DNA of 64,000 nucleotides from Candidatus Sphingomonas phytovorans. Its GTDB lineage: Bacteria > Pseudomonadota > Alphaproteobacteria > Sphingomonadales > Sphingomonadaceae. This document shows positions 33,838-43,800 of the stretch, piece after piece. Location: positions 2,668,501 to 2,732,500 of the forward strand of contig CP119314.1 of NCBI GenBank assembly GCA_029202385.1, given 5' to 3'. Each line of letters opens with the position of its first letter. Position 1 is the first letter of the stretch. The translations under genes were made by a program, and so were the position numbers. Below the pieces are notes generated by a model. The model ran no database searches and was not told where the DNA came from. It saw only the letters and a program-made list of their open reading frames with translations.

Positions 33838-34623
33838 CTAGGCAGCAGTCCAGCCCCCGTCGACCGACAGGTTCGCGCCGGTGATCGACTTCGCCTCGTC
33901 CCGGCACAGGAACAGGCCAAGTGCAGCGACCTGTTCCGACGTCACGAACTCCTTGGTCGGCTGAGCGGAGAGCAACACATCGTTCAACACCTGCTCGCGC
34001 GTCATGTTCCGCGCCTTCATCGTGTCTGGGATCTGGTTCTCGACAAGGGGCGTCCAGACATAGCCGGGCGAGATGCAATTGACGGTGATGCCGTCGGTCG
34101 CCGTCTCGAGCGCGATCGTCTTGGTCAGGCCGGCAATGCCGAACTTGGCCATCACATAGGCGCTTTTGTTGGGGCTGGCGACAATCGAATGGGCCGAGGC
34201 GGTCGAGATGATCCGGCCCCATTTCGCCGCCTTCATGTACGGCACCGCCGCGCGCATCATGTACCAGGCCGAGGTGAGGTTGATCTTGATGATCGCCTCG
34301 AACGCGTCGGCCGGGAAATCCTCGATCGGCGCGACATGCTGGATGCCCGCATTGTTGATGATGATGTCCGGACCGCCAAGCTCGTCATGGCAGCGCTTGA
34401 CCATCGCGGCGATCGCCGCCGGATCAGTCATGTCCGCGGCATCGTACAGCGCCTTGGCGCCGTTCGTTGCCTCGAGCGCGGCGCGCTCCGTCTCGATCGC
34501 CGCGGCATCGCCAAAGCCGTTGATCATCACGCTCGCGCCCTCGCCGGCCAGCGCCTTGGCATAGGCAAGGCCGATGCCCGAGGTGGAACCGGTAATGATC
34601 GCGCTCTTGCCCTTGAGGAACAT
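33838..34623 (-). CDS. bdhA: 3-Hydroxybutyrate dehydrogenase (short-chain dehydrogenase)
   Basis: 261 aa, ATG at 34623. SDR hallmarks: ITGSTSGIGLAYAKALAGEG (NAD-binding TGxxxGIG), IINNAGIQHVAPIEDF (NNAG), ISTASAHSIVASPNKSAYVM (catalytic Ser, Tyr-x-x-x-Lys continues as YVMAK), and the C-terminal GANLSVDGGWTAA. IQHVAPIEDFP and the Gln/His/Lys substrate residues match D-3-hydroxybutyrate dehydrogenases. It interconverts 3-hydroxybutyrate and acetoacetate, the last step of poly-hydroxybutyrate use. It lies 22 bp downstream of a patatin-like lipase gene in the same leftward transcript. Confidence 0.95.
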   Translation of the reverse strand: MFLKGKSAIITGSTSGIGLAYAKALAGEGASVMINGFGDAAAIETERAALEATNGAKALYDAADMTDPAAIAAMVKRCHDELGGPDIIINNAGIQHVAPIEDFPADAFEAIIKINLTSAWYMMRAAVPYMKAAKWGRIISTASAHSIVASPNKSAYVMAKFGIAGLTKTIALETATDGITVNCISPGYVWTPLVENQIPDTMKARNMTREQVLNDVLLSAQPTKEFVTSEQVAALGLFLCRDEAKSITGANLSVDGGWTAA

Positions 34624-34645
34624 GGGTATCTCCGTGGTTGAAACG

Positions 34646-35821
34646 TCAGGTGGCGGATTTGGCCGGGGGGCGCACCGTCAGGTCGAACGCCGCTGTCTTG
34701 CCGGTTTCGATGTTCGCCGCAACGAGGCGTGCATTGACCATCGTCTCGGCGACCGCCTCGCGCCCGGCATGCCAGTGCTCGCGCATGGTCCGCGCCGAGA
34801 ATTCGAAGTCGCGCGATCCGCCTTCCCAGGCGTTGGTGCGATAGATGAGCTGGACGAGGCTGACCGGGTGCTCAGCCGAGCAGGCGGCAAGCGCCGCGAC
34901 ATCGGGATCGTTCAGCATCGATTCCGGCAGCTTGGCGAGCACCTTGCGCGCGATCTCCCGATCCTTGCGGATTCGCATCACCTGATTGGACACCTGCCGG
35001 GTCCGGCTCGAGAAGCGGATCTCCTTCTCGCGCGCCGCGACATCCATAATCGTCTTGGGCCGTTCGGCCGCCGCGGCGAAAAGATCGACCTGAAACGCGA
35101 GCAGTGGCTCGGACTGGTTGTCCAGCACATGAGTCAGTGGAGTGTTGGAGACGAGCCCCCCGTCCCACCACCATTTCCCGTCGATCTCGACCGGCGGGAG
35201 GCCGGGCGGCAGCGCCCCCGATGCCATGATATGCCGCGCGTCGATCCGGGTCGTGGTCGTGTCGAAATAGTTGAAGTTGCCACTCTCGATATCGACCGCG
35301 CCGACGGAGAGCCGCACCGGCCCGTTGTTCAGCAGATCCCAGTCGATCAGCGAATCGAGCGTCTCCTTCAGTGGCGTCGAATCATAGAAGCTCAGCGCCT
35401 CGCACGTGCCTGGCGCGGCGAATACCGGCGAAACCATGCGGGGCGTGAAGAAGCCGGGCACGCCAGCCGCCATGACATAGCCGGCCGACCATTCGTGCAG
35501 CCATTCGCGGATATGATCGTCGGGATAGATCGGGAAGCTGGGCAGGGAAGACGTCACCATGTCCCAGAAGGCGGTGAGCATCTCGACCCGCTTGTGCGGC
35601 GGATTGCCCGCGACGATCGCAGCGTTGACCGCGCCGATCGAGATTCCGGCGACCCAGTCGATCTCGATTCCGCGCGTCGCCAGCCCCTCGATCACGCCCG
35701 CCTGGAAGCTGCCGAGCGCCCCGCCGCCCTGGAGCACCAGCGCGACGCAATCGGGCAGCGGCAGCGCATCAGCCTGGCGCGGCGGCCTGGTGGGTTCGAC
35801 ATCGGCCATCGATCTCGCCAT
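34646..35821 (-). CDS. Patatin-like phospholipase with DUF3734
   Basis: 391 aa from ATG at 35821 (MARSMADVEPTRPPRQADAL); ATG at 35809 is an alternative, and the longer frame upstream has no conserved features. Patatin motifs: ALVLQGGGALGSFQAGVIEG (oxyanion GGGxxG), VAGISIGAVNAAIVAGNPPH (nucleophile GxSxG), and WWDGGLVSNTPLTHVLDNQS (Asp-Gly-Gly of the Ser-Asp dyad). The C-terminal part (AREKEIRFSSRTRQVSNQVM, HPVSLVQLIYRTNAWEGGSR) is the DUF3734 extension. Cytosolic lipid-acyl hydrolase. Pairing with bdhA hints at a role in polyester or storage-lipid mobilisation, but that is inference. Confidence 0.92.
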   Translation of the reverse strand: MARSMADVEPTRPPRQADALPLPDCVALVLQGGGALGSFQAGVIEGLATRGIEIDWVAGISIGAVNAAIVAGNPPHKRVEMLTAFWDMVTSSLPSFPIYPDDHIREWLHEWSAGYVMAAGVPGFFTPRMVSPVFAAPGTCEALSFYDSTPLKETLDSLIDWDLLNNGPVRLSVGAVDIESGNFNYFDTTTTRIDARHIMASGALPPGLPPVEIDGKWWWDGGLVSNTPLTHVLDNQSEPLLAFQVDLFAAAAERPKTIMDVAAREKEIRFSSRTRQVSNQVMRIRKDREIARKVLAKLPESMLNDPDVAALAACSAEHPVSLVQLIYRTNAWEGGSRDFEFSARTMREHWHAGREAVAETMVNARLVAANIETGKTAAFDLTVRPPAKSAT

Positions 35822-36006
35822 GCGCCGCCGCGACGGCAGGATCAACGGCAGTTTGATGAAAAGCGCGTCACGCACGCTCGGCGCGCGGCACGAAAGGGCG
35901 TCGGGCGGCACCAAAGGGCGTGACGCCCGAATATCGCCGCGACGCTTGCAACAAGCCGGGCCGCCGCGCATTCATGCCGCATCGGCAACGACCCCGGAAC
36001 ACTGCC

Positions 36007-36924
36007 ATGCGGCTCGACGATTTCGATCCCAACATCAATGTCGAGGATCAGCGCGGACAGGGCGGCGGGTTCGGCGGCGGTGGCGGGGGCGGCGGCATGC
36101 TGCTCGGGCTGCTGCCGCTGGTGTTCAGCCGGTTCGGCTGTGGCGGCGTGGTCGTCCTGCTGATCGTCTTCGCCGTGTTCGGCGGCGGGCTCGGCTCGCT
36201 CACGGGCGGCGGGGGCAGCCAATTCTCCGCGCCGACGACTCAGGTCAGCGATCGCCAGGCCGGGGGTAGCGACACGAAATCGAGCTGCACGCTCAATGCG
36301 GCGAGCAAGGCGGCGTGCAACGCGTTCAGCTCGGCCGACAAGACCTGGGCGGCGCTGTTCAGCCGTGGGGGCGAACGCTTCGTCCAGCCCAAGCTGGTCT
36401 TCTATGGGGGCGAGGGCCGATCGGGCTGCGGCGCGGCGCAAAGCGCGATGGGCCCGTTCTACTGCCCGAGCGACCAGGGCATCTATCTCGACACCAGCTT
36501 CTTCGACGAACTCGCCACCCGCTTCGGCGCCAAGGGCGATTTCGCGCAGGATTATGTGATCGCCCATGAATTCGGCCATCACATCCAGAACCTGCTCGGC
36601 ACCTCCGACAAGGTGCAGCAGCAGCAGGCGCGATCAAGCCGGGCCCAGGGCAATGCGCTGTCGGTACGGCTCGAACTCCAGGCGGATTGCTTCGCCGGCG
36701 TCTGGGCCGCGCAGAATCGCGACCGCATGGAACCGGGCGACCTGGAAGAGGGCATGACCGCCGCCCACGCGATCGGCGACGACACGCTGCAGCAGGAGGC
36801 GCAGGGCCGGGTAGTACCCGACAGCTTCACTCATGGCACCTCGGCGCAGCGCATGGCCTGGTTGAAGCGCGGGCTCGACAGCGGCGATCCCAACCAGTGC
36901 GATACGTTCAGCGGGGCGATCTAG
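36007..36924 (+). CDS. ypfJ: YpfJ-family neutral zinc metallopeptidase
   Basis: 305 aa from ATG at 36007 ([20 protein letters not shown]). A Gly-rich stretch follows, then one membrane helix ([17 protein letters not shown], about 48-65). The catalytic motif is [16 protein letters not shown] (HExxH-type: His-Glu-Phe-Gly-His), with the third ligand in [20 protein letters not shown]. The C-terminus [20 protein letters not shown] is typical of the family. Four cysteines near the catalytic domain suggest disulfides in the periplasm. Substrate unknown. Its stop overlaps the stop of the convergent gene by four bases. Confidence 0.95.
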   Translation: MRLDDFDPNINVEDQRGQGGGFGGGGGGGGMLLGLLPLVFSRFGCGGVVVLLIVFAVFGGGLGSLTGGGGSQFSAPTTQVSDRQAGGSDTKSSCTLNAASKAACNAFSSADKTWAALFSRGGERFVQPKLVFYGGEGRSGCGAAQSAMGPFYCPSDQGIYLDTSFFDELATRFGAKGDFAQDYVIAHEFGHHIQNLLGTSDKVQQQQARSSRAQGNALSVRLELQADCFAGVWAAQNRDRMEPGDLEEGMTAAHAIGDDTLQQEAQGRVVPDSFTHGTSAQRMAWLKRGLDSGDPNQCDTFSGAI

Positions 36925-37622
36925 AGGCCACCGATATCGTACGGCATCTCGGCACCAAGCCCCATGGCGGCGAGCGGCGCATCCACGGCGCGGCCCGGTG
37001 ATCCCGTGCGACGCTGCCATGGGGCGAAGGGCAGCATCAGGTTCTCCAGTCGCTCAACGAGGTCGAACAGCGCATCGTCGTCGAGCCGATAGCCGGGTAC
37101 CTGTTCCATATGATGGCGGATGCGCCGGGCGAGGGATTCCTTCCTGACGCAACTCTCGCCCGAGAACCGGCGCAGGCAGACGGCATAGCCTCCATCAGTC
37201 CAGCTTGCCCATTCGGCTTCGGCGCAACGGGTGGCGCCTTCGGGATCGACGCTCGCTTTCGCGAAGGCGCCGGGAAAGGCAAGAATGCCAAGCGGTTCAG
37301 CGGCCAGGGCCTCGACAAAGGTCGCGATGAAATGCGCGCGATTCCGTATCGTCGCTTCCTCGACGGACAGGCCTCGCTTCAGACCAAGCAGCGCGCGGCG
37401 CCCCCACCACATGGCGGCCGGAGCATACCAGAGCCTGCCGGGCGGCGGCCTTTCGGTCGCCTCGAGCGCACTCCACCAGACCCCGTCATGCTCGGCATAG
37501 ATTGGACCGGGCATCGCACCGGCCGCGACGAGGCGTTCGACGAGATCCGGGGCAGCACCGATCTGTCGACAAAAAAGGTCCGGCGTCAGGAACCAGCACT
37601 GGATATAAGCGAGATTTGTCAT
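36921..37622 (-). CDS. Hypothetical protein, possibly DUF6058 family
   Basis: 233 aa, ATG at 37622 ([20 protein letters not shown]). It begins with a helix-turn-like segment ([20 protein letters not shown]) and continues [20 protein letters not shown] and [20 protein letters not shown]. Later come [20 protein letters not shown] and [20 protein letters not shown]. This resembles the DUF6058 family, sometimes labelled natural-product biosynthesis, but I hold that weakly. No signal peptide. No biosynthetic neighbours. Confidence 0.78.
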   Translation of the reverse strand: MTNLAYIQCWFLTPDLFCRQIGAAPDLVERLVAAGAMPGPIYAEHDGVWWSALEATERPPPGRLWYAPAAMWWGRRALLGLKRGLSVEEATIRNRAHFIATFVEALAAEPLGILAFPGAFAKASVDPEGATRCAEAEWASWTDGGYAVCLRRFSGESCVRKESLARRIRHHMEQVPGYRLDDDALFDLVERLENLMLPFAPWQRRTGSPGRAVDAPLAAMGLGAEMPYDIGGL

Positions 37623-37737
37623 GCGCCGGCCATAGCGCAGGAAGCAGAAAAGATGCTTCGGCCACGGCCGAATGATACCCGGCCATCAATGCTGGCGTTA
37701 GACATGAAAAGGCGAGGACAACCGGTGCAAACCGGCC

Positions 37738-37790
37738 GCCCTCACCCCGCGCCGCTACGCGGCTTTCCCCCTCTCCCACCGGGAGAGGGG
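37738..37790. repeat. Interspersed hairpin element (CCCTCACCC ... GGGAGAGGGG)
   Basis: CCCTCACCCCGCGCC leads into a 10-bp hairpin, CCCCTCTCCC (37768-37777) and GGGAGAGGGG (37781-37790), with loop ACC. It lies just past the stop of the SWFGD gene and may also terminate it. A second member with the same CCCTCACCC head and GGGAGAGGG hairpin is at 51289-51345. Confidence 0.65.
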
Positions 37791-37798
37791 AGAAGGCC

Positions 37799-38794
37799 TC
37801 AATAGGTGCCCGAGAAGCTGCGGTTGAGGGCATGCGGACCCTTGCCGCTGTCCTCGTCGCGATTCTCGTTGAAGAAGGCGCCGTTGCGCTCCTCATCGCG
37901 CCAGTGCGCCTTGGCATCCTCAGCCGTCTTGCGGATCTTCACCTTGTCGTCGACCGACTCGATCCAGCGCGACGGGATCGAATGGTGTCGTCCGCCGGCA
38001 TCGACATCGCTCTTGGTCAGGATGATGCGATCGCCGCGCACCTTGTCGACGGTGCCGACATGCTCACCATCGGAGCCGAGCACTTCCATATGTTCGGCGA
38101 CCTTCGACAGAGCGCTGCGCTGAGTCTGGCGTTCAGTGCGCCAGCTGCCGAACTCGTTCTCGAACTTCGATCGGTTCTCGCGGCGATATTCGTCATAGTC
38201 GCGGTCGAGCGCGTCGATCTGCGACCGGCGCCAGCTATGATAATCATCATCGCGCGCATAAGGGCCGTGCCCGCGCCCGCCGTGGCGCTCGTCGTAACGC
38301 GAATCCAGTTCACGACGGCGCTCAGCCTCCTCGTCGCCGAACCACGAACGAACCTCGTCACCGGCACGGCTGAAGAAGTCGCGATCCTGATAATCATACC
38401 CCTCAGGCCGTTCACGATCCCGCCGCTGGCCATAGGTGTCCCGGCGGCCATAGTCGCGGTCACCCGTCTCGGTGAAGCGATGCCCGTCAGCACCATAGCT
38501 GCCGCGATAGTCGCCCTGGAAGCCGGCATCCCGGGCATAGCGACGCTGGCCCTGCCCAAGCGCACGCTGGTCGCGATAGGCATAGCCTGAATTGCCATAG
38601 TCGCGCGGCCCATAGCCGCGCTGGCCATCGTCCCGGCCACGACCGCGCCCCAGTTCCCCGGCCGCCTGATATTCCCGGGCGCTGGAATAGGTATAGTCCT
38701 GACCCGATCCATAATCGCGGGTGTAGTTCCCTTCCCCGCTGTCCGAATAATCGGCCTGCGGGTTGGTATTCCGGAGATAGCGTCCATTATCCAT
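37799..38794 (-). CDS. SWFGD-motif protein with DUF2171 domain and Arg/Gly/Tyr-rich N-terminus
   Basis: 331 aa, ATG at 38794 (MDNGRYLRNTNPQADYSDSG). The first 150 residues are low-complexity and rich in Gly, Tyr, Arg, Asp and Gln (GRGRDDGQRGYGPRDYGNSG, YARDAGFQGDYRGSYGADGH), likely disordered. The motif DEVRSWFGDEEAERRREL follows, giving the family its name. The C-terminal part has HMEVLGSDGEHVGTVDKVRG, then DRIILTKSDVDAGGRHHSIP, a DUF2171/PRC-barrel-like domain. No signal peptide. Such proteins are often stress-induced in sphingomonads; I see no promoter motif that proves this here. Confidence 0.88.
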   Translation of the reverse strand: MDNGRYLRNTNPQADYSDSGEGNYTRDYGSGQDYTYSSAREYQAAGELGRGRGRDDGQRGYGPRDYGNSGYAYRDQRALGQGQRRYARDAGFQGDYRGSYGADGHRFTETGDRDYGRRDTYGQRRDRERPEGYDYQDRDFFSRAGDEVRSWFGDEEAERRRELDSRYDERHGGRGHGPYARDDDYHSWRRSQIDALDRDYDEYRRENRSKFENEFGSWRTERQTQRSALSKVAEHMEVLGSDGEHVGTVDKVRGDRIILTKSDVDAGGRHHSIPSRWIESVDDKVKIRKTAEDAKAHWRDEERNGAFFNENRDEDSGKGPHALNRSFSGTY

Positions 38795-39029
38795 GACGGC
38801 GTCCTTCCTTCAATTCTGCGGTGCCGGCGGGCCGCAATATCGCGCCTGCCCGACAGCCAAGAAAGGGATGAAAGCCGTGATTGTTCCGATAGTTACGCTG
38901 ACGTAGCGAAATCTCGCCGCGTCGTTGGAGCAGTTCGGCGCAGCGAAAGTTCGGAGGGCCCGGGCGATCCGGTTGCATCGCCCGGAAAGGCTCGCTAAAC
39001 GCGCGGTTCCGGCTCTTGCCGGATGGAAC

Positions 39030-39105
39030 GGGGCTGTAGCTCAGATGGGAGAGCGCTGCAATCGCACTGCAGAGGTCAGGGGTTCGATTCCCCTCAGCTC
39101 CACCA
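39030..39105 (+). tRNA. tRNA-Ala (anticodon CGC)
   Basis: 76 nt including encoded CCA. Acceptor stem GGGGCTG with CAGCTCC (one G-T wobble); D arm GCTC...GAGC; anticodon stem CTGCA/TGCAG with loop ATCGCAC, so the anticodon is CGC (reads GCG); T arm AGGGG-TTCGATT-CCCCT; discriminator A then CCA. A weak hairpin at 39135-39150 follows. Confidence 0.96.
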
Positions 39106-39134
39106 ATCAAGCAAAAATCATCCCCCTCCGGGGA

Positions 39135-39150
39135 GACGCCGTGAGGCGTC
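39135..39150 (+). terminator. Weak hairpin after tRNA-Ala
   Basis: GACGCC-GTGA-GGCGTC, a 6-bp stem with a 4-nt loop followed by TTATCG, 30 nt past the tRNA. Plausible as the tRNA transcript terminator. Confidence 0.45.
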
Positions 39151-39364
39151 TTATCGATAGATAATCCGCTATCAGCGCAAGAAATCGCGCGCCTGTCGGG
39201 TGACACCCCTTCCTTGATCCTCGTTCTTTCGAATACCAACTCCCCGCCTGGAACAAGAATGTAGAGTTCTCACCGAACTGGCTACGATTCCCTCACCCGA
39301 AGTTGACCGTCATTTCAATTTCTTCAATTATTCGATGTCGCTCATCCTACATTTGGAGAAGACT

Positions 39365-40717
39365 GTGTCAATTTCGATCATAAAATCTAAATACTTACTT
39401 TTTCGTTCAGCAATAATATTGCCATTTATATATATGACACCAGCACATGCCAATGACGTTTCCATAAGTTATAGCGTGAACGGCAATCCTTTGGCTGTAT
39501 CCGCATCAGCAGATCGTTTCGCAGGCGCCATAGTGTCACTTACATTTCGTGGCGTTCAGTATGTAGACATCTACGACCATGGCCGAGAAATACAATCAGC
39601 TATCCAGCTGGATAATCTTGGCGAATGCTACAATCCAAACGAAGCTGGATCCGAAACCGACGGAACCGGTCAAACGACCACAAGTATATTACATCTTATC
39701 TCAAATACAAACAATGTTCTGCAGACTCAGACTCAGCCAGCATTCTGGTTACCTAAAAACTACAATTACAACAAACCATGCAACCCAAACCTGCCATACC
39801 CTGACAATATAATTTCCACTGCGCAAAATACCAATGACCTCTCCAATTACACGATAGCGAGAACAACCTCTTTTTTCGGCCCGTCAATTCCCAATCTTCT
39901 CAATGTTCAAACCAGTTTCACCGTCCCAGAGAATCACAATTCATCCAACGCTGAGGCATTAACGGCCTACCTGCCAAGCAGCTTCAGCACTTTTCTGCAA
40001 TATGACCGCGCATCACGTACACTCATAAAGGTTGCCGCGGGCGGGGTTGATACGCCCAGTCAACATACGCCCAGACCAGTGATTATCGCGCAACCGAACG
40101 GTGCGCATGCGATGGGCGTGATATCGCCAGCCATCATTGCCAATCCGAGTGTAGGATATATTGCCTATATCAAATATGGCGGGCAAGCTGCCACATCGAA
40201 ATGGTCATGCGTCTTCGGAGAAACAAATATTATTGCAGGATCTACTTATACTTACTCATGTCCACTTGCGGTGGGCAATGTCGATGAGGTAGTCGATGCA
40301 TTCAACGCCTACCCGGTACCAGGGCAAACCATCACTACAATGATACCGATATACCGATTCTACGGTTACCAGAAGCACTTCATGACGCCCTCTTATGCCG
40401 AGGGAGCCAGTACGGGTTACGTTTTTGAAACCACCGGATTTCATCTTTTCCCAGCCGCGGACTCTGGCCTGAAGGCCCTTTATCGATGCAACAATGCCAT
40501 TTACAACGATCACTTCGTGTCAACGCAGAGTAATTGCGAAGGATTCACCCAAGAGGGCATTTATGGATATGCCTCCATTTCGGAGTACCCCGGGTCATAC
40601 CCGCTCTACAGGTTTTACAGGGGCACGACGCGCGACCATTTGATTACGATAAACTATTCGGAAGGCGCGAGTGGCGGGTATCTCTATGAAGGCATTCTGG
40701 GATATGTTACTTCCTGA
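39365..40717 (+). CDS. AT-rich secreted protein with C-terminal DUF5648-like repeats
   Basis: 450 aa from GTG at 39365, preceded by GGAGAA at 39355-39360; an ATG at 39335 is the alternative. Signal peptide KSKYLLFRSAIILPFIYMTP then AHA. The first 300 residues are Asn/Thr/Ser-rich with no family I recognise. The C-terminal third has three related units: PIYRFYGYQKHFMTPSYAEG, ALYRCNNAIYNDHFVSTQSN, and PLYRFYRGTTRDHLITINYS followed by GYLYEGILGYV. That Leu-Tyr-Arg-Phe-Tyr ... Glu-Gly-x-x-Gly-Tyr pattern is DUF5648-like, found in exported proteins with hydrolase or surface-binding domains. Clearly AT-richer than the chromosome and right after a tRNA gene: likely horizontally acquired. Confidence 0.85.
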   Translation: MSISIIKSKYLLFRSAIILPFIYMTPAHANDVSISYSVNGNPLAVSASADRFAGAIVSLTFRGVQYVDIYDHGREIQSAIQLDNLGECYNPNEAGSETDGTGQTTTSILHLISNTNNVLQTQTQPAFWLPKNYNYNKPCNPNLPYPDNIISTAQNTNDLSNYTIARTTSFFGPSIPNLLNVQTSFTVPENHNSSNAEALTAYLPSSFSTFLQYDRASRTLIKVAAGGVDTPSQHTPRPVIIAQPNGAHAMGVISPAIIANPSVGYIAYIKYGGQAATSKWSCVFGETNIIAGSTYTYSCPLAVGNVDEVVDAFNAYPVPGQTITTMIPIYRFYGYQKHFMTPSYAEGASTGYVFETTGFHLFPAADSGLKALYRCNNAIYNDHFVSTQSNCEGFTQEGIYGYASISEYPGSYPLYRFYRGTTRDHLITINYSEGASGGYLYEGILGYVTS

Positions 40718-40823
40718 TTTCCCGTCCTGGCCAAGGCCTGCCTCGCCAGGCGGCCATGCTGACCACCAAATCATCGGTGCTTTGGCACGAGAGTGGAGAC
40801 GCCTGCGCACATAGCGGGGAGGT

Positions 40824-40844
40824 CGCCCGGAAGAATTCCGGGCG
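40824..40844. terminator. Hairpin between convergent genes
   Basis: CGCCCGGAA (40824-40832) pairs with TTCCGGGCG (40836-40844) over 9 bp with loop GAA. It lies between the stops of the secreted protein (40717) and aas (40877). No T-run, so function as a terminator is uncertain. Confidence 0.45.
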
Positions 40845-40876
40845 GCCGATCCCATAGCAGCGGCATCCCAAGCCCG

Positions 40877-43800
40877 TCACCCGCCCACCGCCATTTCCCC
40901 CATCGTCACATAGTCCAACTTGCCCGTGCCGAGCACGGGCAGCGCCTCGACCACGCGGATCTCGCGCGGGATGGCGAGTTCCGCCACGCCGTTCGCCTTG
41001 CCCCAGGCCTGGAGCGCAGCGGCGGTCGCGTCCCTGCGGCTGGTGAACAGCACGAGCTGCTCGCCCTTTTTCGGGTCAGGCCGGGTGACGACGGCATGTT
41101 CCGAGTCAGGCCATAGCGCGGCGGCATAGCCCTCGACTGCCGGGAGCGAGACCATCTCGCCGCCGATCTTGGCGAAGCGCTTGGCGCGCCCCCGGATGGT
41201 GACGAAGCCGGCCTCGTCGATCGTGACGATATCGCCGGTATCGTGCCAGCCTTCGGCCGGGGGCTGGAGCTGGCCCGGCGCGTCGACTTTGAGATAGCCG
41301 GCCATGATGTTCGGCCCACGGATCGACAGGCGACCACCCTCCTCGATACCGGGCACCGCCTCAAGCGTCGCCTCGATGCCCGGCAACAGGCGGCCGACGC
41401 TGCCCGAGCGGAAATACATCGGCGTGTTGACCGCGATCACCGGCCCCGCCTCGGTCGCGCCGTAACCTTCAAGGATGCGCAGCCCGAACTTGTCGGCATA
41501 GGCACGCCGCGTCTCGTCTCGCACGCGCTCGGCCCCGGCGAAGATGTAGCGCAGCGAATAGAAATCATAGCTGTGCGCCATGCGCGCATAGCCGGCGAGG
41601 AAGGTGTCGGTGCCGAACAGGATCGTCGCATTGGCGTCATAGGCCAGGGCGGGCACGATCCGGTAATGCAGCGGGCTCGGATAAAGCAGCGTCTTGATGC
41701 CGCTGAGGATCGGCAGGAGCGTGCCACCGGTCAGGCCGAAGCTGTGGAAGACCGGCAACGCATTCAGCACCAGGTCGCTCTTGTTGAAGTCGATCCGTGC
41801 AGAGAGCTGAAGACAATTGGCCAGCAGGTTGCGATGAGTCAGCACCACGCCCTTGGGCAGGCCTTCCGATCCGCTGGTGAACAGGATCACCGCGCCGCTC
41901 GTCGGCGGGACCACGCGACGGCGATGCAGCCGGCCGGCAAAGCGGGTGGCGAGCAGCGCACGAAGCTTGGCACCCGTACCGATGCCGGCCGCGATGTCCT
42001 CGAGATAGCGGATCGCAATACCCTCCGCCGCCAGCCCCTCGGCCACCGCCTCGAGCTTGGCCTGGGCAATGAAGGCACGCGCGGTGACGATAGTGCGGAC
42101 CTCCGCCGCCACGCACGCCGCCTTCAGGTTGGCGAGGCCGGCGGTATAGTTGAGCATCGCCGGCACCCGCCCGATCGCCTGGAGCGCGAAGAAGGTCGCC
42201 ACCACGCTCGACACATTGGGCAGCAGCACGCCGACCGCCTCGCCCTGCTTCGTGCCCTGTTCGAACGTGCGACCAAGCGCCAGGCTGCCGGTGATCAGCT
42301 TTTTGTAGGTGAGCGGATCGCGCTTGATGTCCTCGACCACCGCCGTCTTGCCGCCATGGATGTCCTTCGCGTCGAGCAGCGCCTGGAACAGGGTCCGGTC
42401 GATGTCGGAGGTAGCGAAGATCATGTCGCTCATCACGTCGTAGAGATGCCGCCCGGCGATGGCACGGCGCGCACGCGCGCTCATCTGCCCCTCGATCACG
42501 AAGCGGCGCGGCGGCAGGATCGTCAGGCTGATCTGCGGAAAGGTGCGCTGTCTGACCTTGCCCTTGAGATAGGAGAAGGGCGTGAACTGCGCCCCGTCGA
42601 TCCGCACCGGGACGATCGGCGCATCGGCCTTGTCGGCAACCATGCCGGGGCCGTCGAAGATTTTCATCAGCGCGCCGGTGACGGTGATGCGCCCCTCAGG
42701 GAAGATCACCAGGGTGTTGCCGTCGCGCACCGCCTTGACCATCGACTTGGCCGACATCGGGTTGGTCGGATCGACCGGAAAGGCGCGGAACAGCTTCAAC
42801 GTCGGCTGGATCCACCACAGCTTCACCACCAGGCTGTTCACCGCGAACACCGGCTTGCCGGGCAGGAACACGGCGAGCAACAGTCCGTCGAGCCAGGACA
42901 CGTGATTGACCACGACGACGGCGCGTTCGCCCGGTTGCGGCATATTCTCCGCGCCGTGCACCTCAATGCGATAGACCAGGGTGAGCAGGCCGCGCAGGAG
43001 GGACTTGATCACCGTCTCCGGCAACAGCCAGCAGGAGATCAGCGCGATCGCCATGGTAGAGAAGCCGAGCGCCCCGATCACGCCGGGGATGCTCGCGCCC
43101 TGGGCCTGGATGAAGAGAACCACCGCCACCACCGCGACCATGATCGCCGCATTGACGATATTGTTGGCGGCGATGATGCGCGAGCGCTCCTCCGGCGGGG
43201 TCGCCGTCTGGAGGATCGCATAGAGCGGCACGACGAACATGCCGCCGGCAGCCGAAATGCCGACCAGATCGACCAGCACCCGCCAATTGCCCGGGTTCTT
43301 CGCGAACTCCCAGGAAGTCACCGGCGTCCCCGGGATCGGATAATGGCGCGTGGCGAGCCACAGGTCGATCATGAAGGCCGCCATCGCCAGCGCCGAGGCC
43401 GGCACATATTTCGCCGACACGGCTCCCTTGAGCAGCCGGTTGACCAGGGTCGAGCCGAGCGCGATCGAGACGGAGAAGATGATCAGGAACAGGGTCACCA
43501 CGCCCTGCGTACCGCCCAACGCTCCGGAGACCAGCGGCAGGAAATTGGTGACGAGGATCGCGCCGACCGCGAAGAACCAGCTGATCCCGAGGATGCACAG
43601 CCACACGCCCTCGCCCTGATGCGCCGACTTCAGGATCTGCCAGGTGCTGCGGAACGGGTTGCGGTCGATCCTCAGGTCGGGTGCCGCCGGCGGCGCGGGC
43701 GGGATCGCCAGGCTTGCCGCGAAGCCAACGCCAGCCAGCGCGGTCGCCGCCAGGCCGCATTCCCAGGCCGGCAGCACGCCGGTCACCGCGAGCAACTGTC

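Noticed and set aside
39030..40870. Attachment-site duplication flanking the AT-rich gene
   Set aside because: I looked for a copy of the tRNA 3' end after 40717; only a weak CACCAAATCA resemblance near 40764 was seen, which is not convincing. No integrase gene is present.
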